From NCBI GenBank assembly GCA_944390995.1, contig CALXSA010000046.1, forward strand, positions 1-9,679: a stretch of DNA of 9,679 nucleotides, given 5' to 3'. The stretch's first letter is position 1. Each line of letters starts with the position of its first letter. The translations under genes and the position numbers were made by a program. The notes under the pieces were generated by a model. It saw only the letters and a list, made by a program, of their open reading frames with translations. It was not told where the DNA came from and did not search any database. Of the stretch, positions 7,427 through 9,679 are shown piece by piece. This DNA comes from an uncultured Clostridia bacterium. Lineage in GTDB: Bacteria; Bacillota_A; Clostridia; TANB77; CAG-508.

Positions 7427-7643
7427 GTTATATCGTGGTACCACCTAATTTTATTAATTGCAATAATTAACCTCATTCTGCTGTAACGGGCTTCCCGTCT
7501 TTCCCTACTCCGCTTTCAGAAAAGAACCTCAAAAGTGAAATTTCAGTTTAATAAATATTAGTAAGCTTCCAGCCTCGGCCTACTTCTCTTGAAATATTTC
7601 TCCTTAAACCTACTTTGCTTTTTCAACGGCTTTTATTTTTGAC
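7387..7643 (-). promoter_or_regulatory. tRNA-Phe-responsive T-box leader (riboswitch) of pheST
   Basis: The leader reads on the minus strand. In Stem I, AAAGT (7616-7612) pairs with ACTTT (7536-7532), and GGTTTA (7610-7605) with TAAACT (7550-7545). They enclose a specifier loop whose right side reads GAAATTTC followed by A. The in-register specifier is UUC (7539-7537), a phenylalanine codon. The distal Stem I has AGAGAAGTAGGC and a GCTTACT partner. A hairpin ACGGG / CCCGT lies at 7498-7486. The conserved T-box is AGGTGGTACCACG (7446-7434). Its bulge UGGU (7443-7440) complements the ACCA end of tRNA-Phe. The antiterminator pairs TAGG and ACG with CGTCCTA and excludes the terminator. Uncharged tRNA-Phe should therefore allow read-through into pheS. 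Confidence 0.95.
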
Positions 7644-7649
7644 ATATCT

Positions 7650-7677
7650 ATTATATCATAAATTTCGCCAATTTCAA
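7650..7677 (-). promoter_or_regulatory. Promoter of the pheST T-box transcript
   Basis: On the minus strand TTGAAA (7677-7672) is followed by a 16-nt spacer and a consensus TATAAT (7655-7650). The predicted start near 7643 lies just before Stem I of the T-box. Confidence 0.8.
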
Positions 7678-7756
7678 GTAGGAATGGGAAATTTTTCTAT
7701 AAAAAGAGGATACTTTTTGAAAATTTTTTCTGCTTGTGAAATTTCCAAAATTTTCC

Positions 7757-7785
7757 TTGAATATATTTCCCATTTATTGTAAAAT
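7757..7785 (+). promoter_or_regulatory. Promoter of the acyl-CoA synthetase gene
   Basis: TTGAAT (7757-7762), a 17-nt spacer and TAAAAT (7780-7785) form a sigma-A-like promoter with a predicted start near 7792. The spacer includes ATTTCCCAT (7765-7773), which is the exact reverse complement of ATGGGAAAT at 7684-7692. The start at about 7792 leaves room for an RBS before the GTG at 7819 but not before the ATG at 7801. Confidence 0.6.
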
Positions 7786-7802
7786 ATATTCATAATTCAA
7801 AT

Positions 7803-7809
7803 GGAAGGA
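7803..7809 (+). promoter_or_regulatory. Ribosome binding site that decides the acyl-CoA synthetase start
   Basis: GGAAGGA at 7803-7809 lies 9 nt before the GTG at 7819-7821, an ideal spacing. The longest frame starts at an ATG at 7801 that overlaps this site and has no RBS of its own, so the GTG is the better start. Confidence 0.75.
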
Positions 7810-7818
7810 TGTGTAGTT

Positions 7819-9543
7819 GTGAAATATAAAAGTAAGTTGTACAATGCTGATAAAATAAACAACTTCAGAGAGTTGGTTGATAGATATGTGGCTCTATATT
7901 CAGACAAGGTTGCCTTTGAATACAAGAAAACTCCGCAGTCTACAGAACATATAAAAATCACTTATGCGCAATTTGTAAACGACATCAAGGCTCTCGGAAC
8001 AGCTCTTATAAATCTTGGCTTGTCTAAGAAAAGAGTGGCAATCATCGCTCCAAATAGATACGAGTGGTGTGTTAGTTATCTGGCAATTACTACTTCAGAT
8101 ATGGTAGTTGTTCCTTTGGACAGAGCTTTACCCGAAAACGAGCTTATTGACCTAATTATTAGAAGTGAGGCTGAGGCTGTAATTTTTGACCAAAAATATG
8201 CTGAGGCTTTTACTAAATTGAAGAACGAGAAATCTTCAAAATTATCTCATTTTATTAGTATGGATGAGCTAAAAGAATTTGAAAGTTATTCTGAGCTTAT
8301 TGAAACAGGAAATTCACTAATTAACAGCGGTGACACTCGCTATGATAATGCCAAAGTGAACAATGAGGAAATGTCGGTTATGCTTTTCACCTCTGGTACT
8401 ACGTCAATTTCGAAAGCAGTTGCTCTTTCTCAGTCAAATATATGTGAGGATATTTATTCTTTAGCACAAATGACTGATATTAGAAAAGAAGATACATTTT
8501 TATCTTTCTTGCCTTTGCACCATACTTTTGAATCGACTTGTACTTTTCTTTATGGCACTTTTTCGGGAATTACTGTTGCTTTTTGCGATGGTATAAAATA
8601 TGTTCAGAAAAACCTTGCTGAGTTTAAGGTTACTGGTTTTGTTTGCGTGCCTTTGATGCTTGAGATTATGTACAAAAAGATTAAGAAGGGCATTGAGGAG
8701 CAAGGCAAAGCAAAGTTGGTTGATAACATGTCTAAGTTTTGCAATGGTTTGTTAAAAGTTGGAATTGACATTCGTAGAAAAGTTTTTAAACAGGTTTTGG
8801 ATAATTTGGGTGGAAAACTTAGAATTCTAATTGCTGGCGGTGCTGCAATGAGCAGAGATGCAATTCAAGGTTTCCTAGATTTAGGAATTAATCTTTTGCA
8901 AGGCTATGGCTTAACAGAGACTTCGCCTGTTGTTGCTGGCGAGAATGACAAATTCAAGAGATGTGGCTCAGTTGGTTTTCCTTTGCCTGGTATTAATGTA
9001 AAAATAGATAACCCAGATAAGGACGGCGTTGGCGAAATCGCTGTTCAGTCTCCAACTGTTATGCTTGGATATGTGGACAACCCTGAAGCTACAAAAGAAG
9101 TCTTGAAAAACGACTGGTTTTATACTGGCGATTTAGGATATTTTGACAAAGATGGTTTTCTATTTATCACTGGAAGAAAAAAAGACGTTATTGTACTTAA
9201 AAATGGAAAAAATATTTTTCCAGAAGAATTGGAAATATTAATTAACAAATTGCCTTATGTTTCCGAAAGTATAGTGTTTGGAAGGCCTTTAGATGACGGA
9301 GATTACAAGATATGTGCAAAAATTGTGTATAACCCTGAGGTTGTTTCAGATATGTTCCCTAATACGTCAAAAGAGGAATTGCACGATACGGTTTGGGCGG
9401 ACATTAAGGAAAATGTAAATCACAAGATGCCTGCTTATAAATATATTCGAGAATTAATACTTACAGAAACTCCGCTTATTAAGACTACTACACAAAAGGT
9501 TAAGAGGCATGAGGAGTTGAAAATAATTTTAGGCGAAGCTTAA
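7819..9543 (+). CDS. AMP-dependent acyl-CoA synthetase (long-chain fatty acid--CoA ligase family)
   Basis: This ANL-superfamily enzyme is expected to activate a carboxylic acid, probably a fatty acid, with ATP and join it to CoA. From the GTG start it has 574 residues. Motifs in order are the nucleotide-binding loop MLFTSGTTSISKAVALS (188-204), LPLHHTFE (231-238), GYGLTETSP (362-370), the hinge region YTGDLGYFDKDGFLFITG (435-452) followed by RKKD, GKNIFPEELE (463-472), and the C-terminal TTTQKVKR with the candidate catalytic Lys560. The loop departs from the usual TSGTTGxPKG, having Ser-Ile-Ser-Lys-Ala instead; FadD-like proteins of Firmicutes often vary here. No signal peptide or fused carrier domain is seen. 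It is transcribed alone, divergent from pheST, and ends in its own terminator. The substrate is not determined; an O-succinylbenzoate- or carrier-protein-type ligase is less likely. Confidence 0.93.
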   Translation: MKYKSKLYNADKINNFRELVDRYVALYSDKVAFEYKKTPQSTEHIKITYAQFVNDIKALGTALINLGLSKKRVAIIAPNRYEWCVSYLAITTSDMVVVPLDRALPENELIDLIIRSEAEAVIFDQKYAEAFTKLKNEKSSKLSHFISMDELKEFESYSELIETGNSLINSGDTRYDNAKVNNEEMSVMLFTSGTTSISKAVALSQSNICEDIYSLAQMTDIRKEDTFLSFLPLHHTFESTCTFLYGTFSGITVAFCDGIKYVQKNLAEFKVTGFVCVPLMLEIMYKKIKKGIEEQGKAKLVDNMSKFCNGLLKVGIDIRRKVFKQVLDNLGGKLRILIAGGAAMSRDAIQGFLDLGINLLQGYGLTETSPVVAGENDKFKRCGSVGFPLPGINVKIDNPDKDGVGEIAVQSPTVMLGYVDNPEATKEVLKNDWFYTGDLGYFDKDGFLFITGRKKDVIVLKNGKNIFPEELEILINKLPYVSESIVFGRPLDDGDYKICAKIVYNPEVVSDMFPNTSKEELHDTVWADIKENVNHKMPAYKYIRELILTETPLIKTTTQKVKRHEELKIILGEA

Positions 9544-9560
9544 ATGCTTTCGCCTTTTTT
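9532..9560 (+). terminator. Intrinsic terminator overlapping the acyl-CoA synthetase stop
   Basis: GGCGAAGC (9532-9539) pairs with GCTTTCGCC (9546-9554), with one bulged T, around a 6-nt loop that contains the TAA stop codon. Six T residues follow (9555-9560). The left arm encodes the last residues of the protein. The T-run merges directly into the tandem repeat array. Confidence 0.85.
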
Positions 9561-9565
9561 CTGCT

Positions 9566-9679
9566 GCGAGACCTGTCCCCAAAACGAAATTTTTTTCGCT
9601 GTGAGACCTGTCCCCAAAACGAAATTTTTTTCGCTGCGAGACCTGTCCCCAAAACGAAATTTTTTTCGCTGCGAGACCT
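9566..9679. repeat. 35-bp tandem repeat array, truncated by the window edge
   Basis: Three complete 35-bp units start at 9566, 9601 and 9636, and a fourth starts at 9671 and is cut off after 9 nt. The units are identical apart from one C-to-T change at 9602. Each begins GCGAGACCTGTCCCC and contains CGAAA and TTTCG around four T residues, a small 5-bp hairpin. No unique spacers separate the units, so this is not a CRISPR array. The array follows directly on the upstream terminator and its full length is unknown. Confidence 0.95.

Noticed and set aside
7801..7818. ATG at 7801 as the acyl-CoA synthetase start
   Set aside because: It overlaps the GGAAGGA that serves the GTG at 7819, lies within about 10 nt of the predicted transcript start and has no RBS of its own.
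8500..8703. 67-codon minus-strand ORF inside the acyl-CoA synthetase gene
   Set aside because: It is antisense to an intact gene and has no start signals.
9566..9679. CRISPR array
   Set aside because: The units are contiguous 35-bp copies with no variable spacers between them.

Overview
The window looks like a chromosomal segment of a low-GC Gram-positive bacterium, most likely an anaerobic member of class Clostridia. The evidence is AT-rich codon use, a tRNA-Phe-specific T-box leader in front of pheST, strong AGGAGG-type ribosome binding sites, and sigma-A-like promoters. I cannot name a genus. All five large genes are intact, and I see no transposase, integrase, phage gene, CRISPR array, tRNA or rRNA.

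Layout. Positions 1-561 hold no recognisable large gene. This stretch contains several perfect inverted repeats, a (GT)17 dinucleotide microsatellite, and a promoter-led small minus-strand reading frame that runs through the microsatellite. Positions 562-7261 hold four minus-strand genes. In transcription order (right to left) they are pheS, pheT, a membrane-anchored CapA-family protein, and rimO. They are preceded at 7643-7387 by a complete T-box leader with a UUC (Phe) specifier, a UGGU tRNA-acceptor bulge and an intrinsic terminator. A plus-strand acyl-CoA synthetase gene (7819-9543) is transcribed divergently from the T-box and ends in an overlapping terminator. The right edge (9566-9679) is a 35-bp tandem repeat array that runs off the window.

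How the genes work together. pheS and pheT encode the two subunits of phenylalanyl-tRNA synthetase, and the T-box lets uncharged tRNA-Phe switch them on. RimO modifies ribosomal protein S12, so it too belongs to translation. The CapA-like surface protein between them has no clear functional link. The acyl-CoA synthetase is a separate unit, probably for fatty acid activation.

The most interesting material is between the genes. (1) The (GT)17 tract sits inside a small ORF with its own promoter, and gain or loss of one unit would change the reading frame, as in phase-variable loci. (2) A structured element of about 90 bp with perfect 9-bp ends is present in two copies between pheT and the capA-like gene. 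A decayed third copy lies just after the capA-like gene, and two of the three lie within about 15 nt of a stop codon. (3) The 35-bp array resembles REP-like intergenic repeats. (4) A small open frame fills the unusually wide pheS-pheT gap. None of these proves a new system, but the microsatellite ORF and the dispersed element are the best leads.
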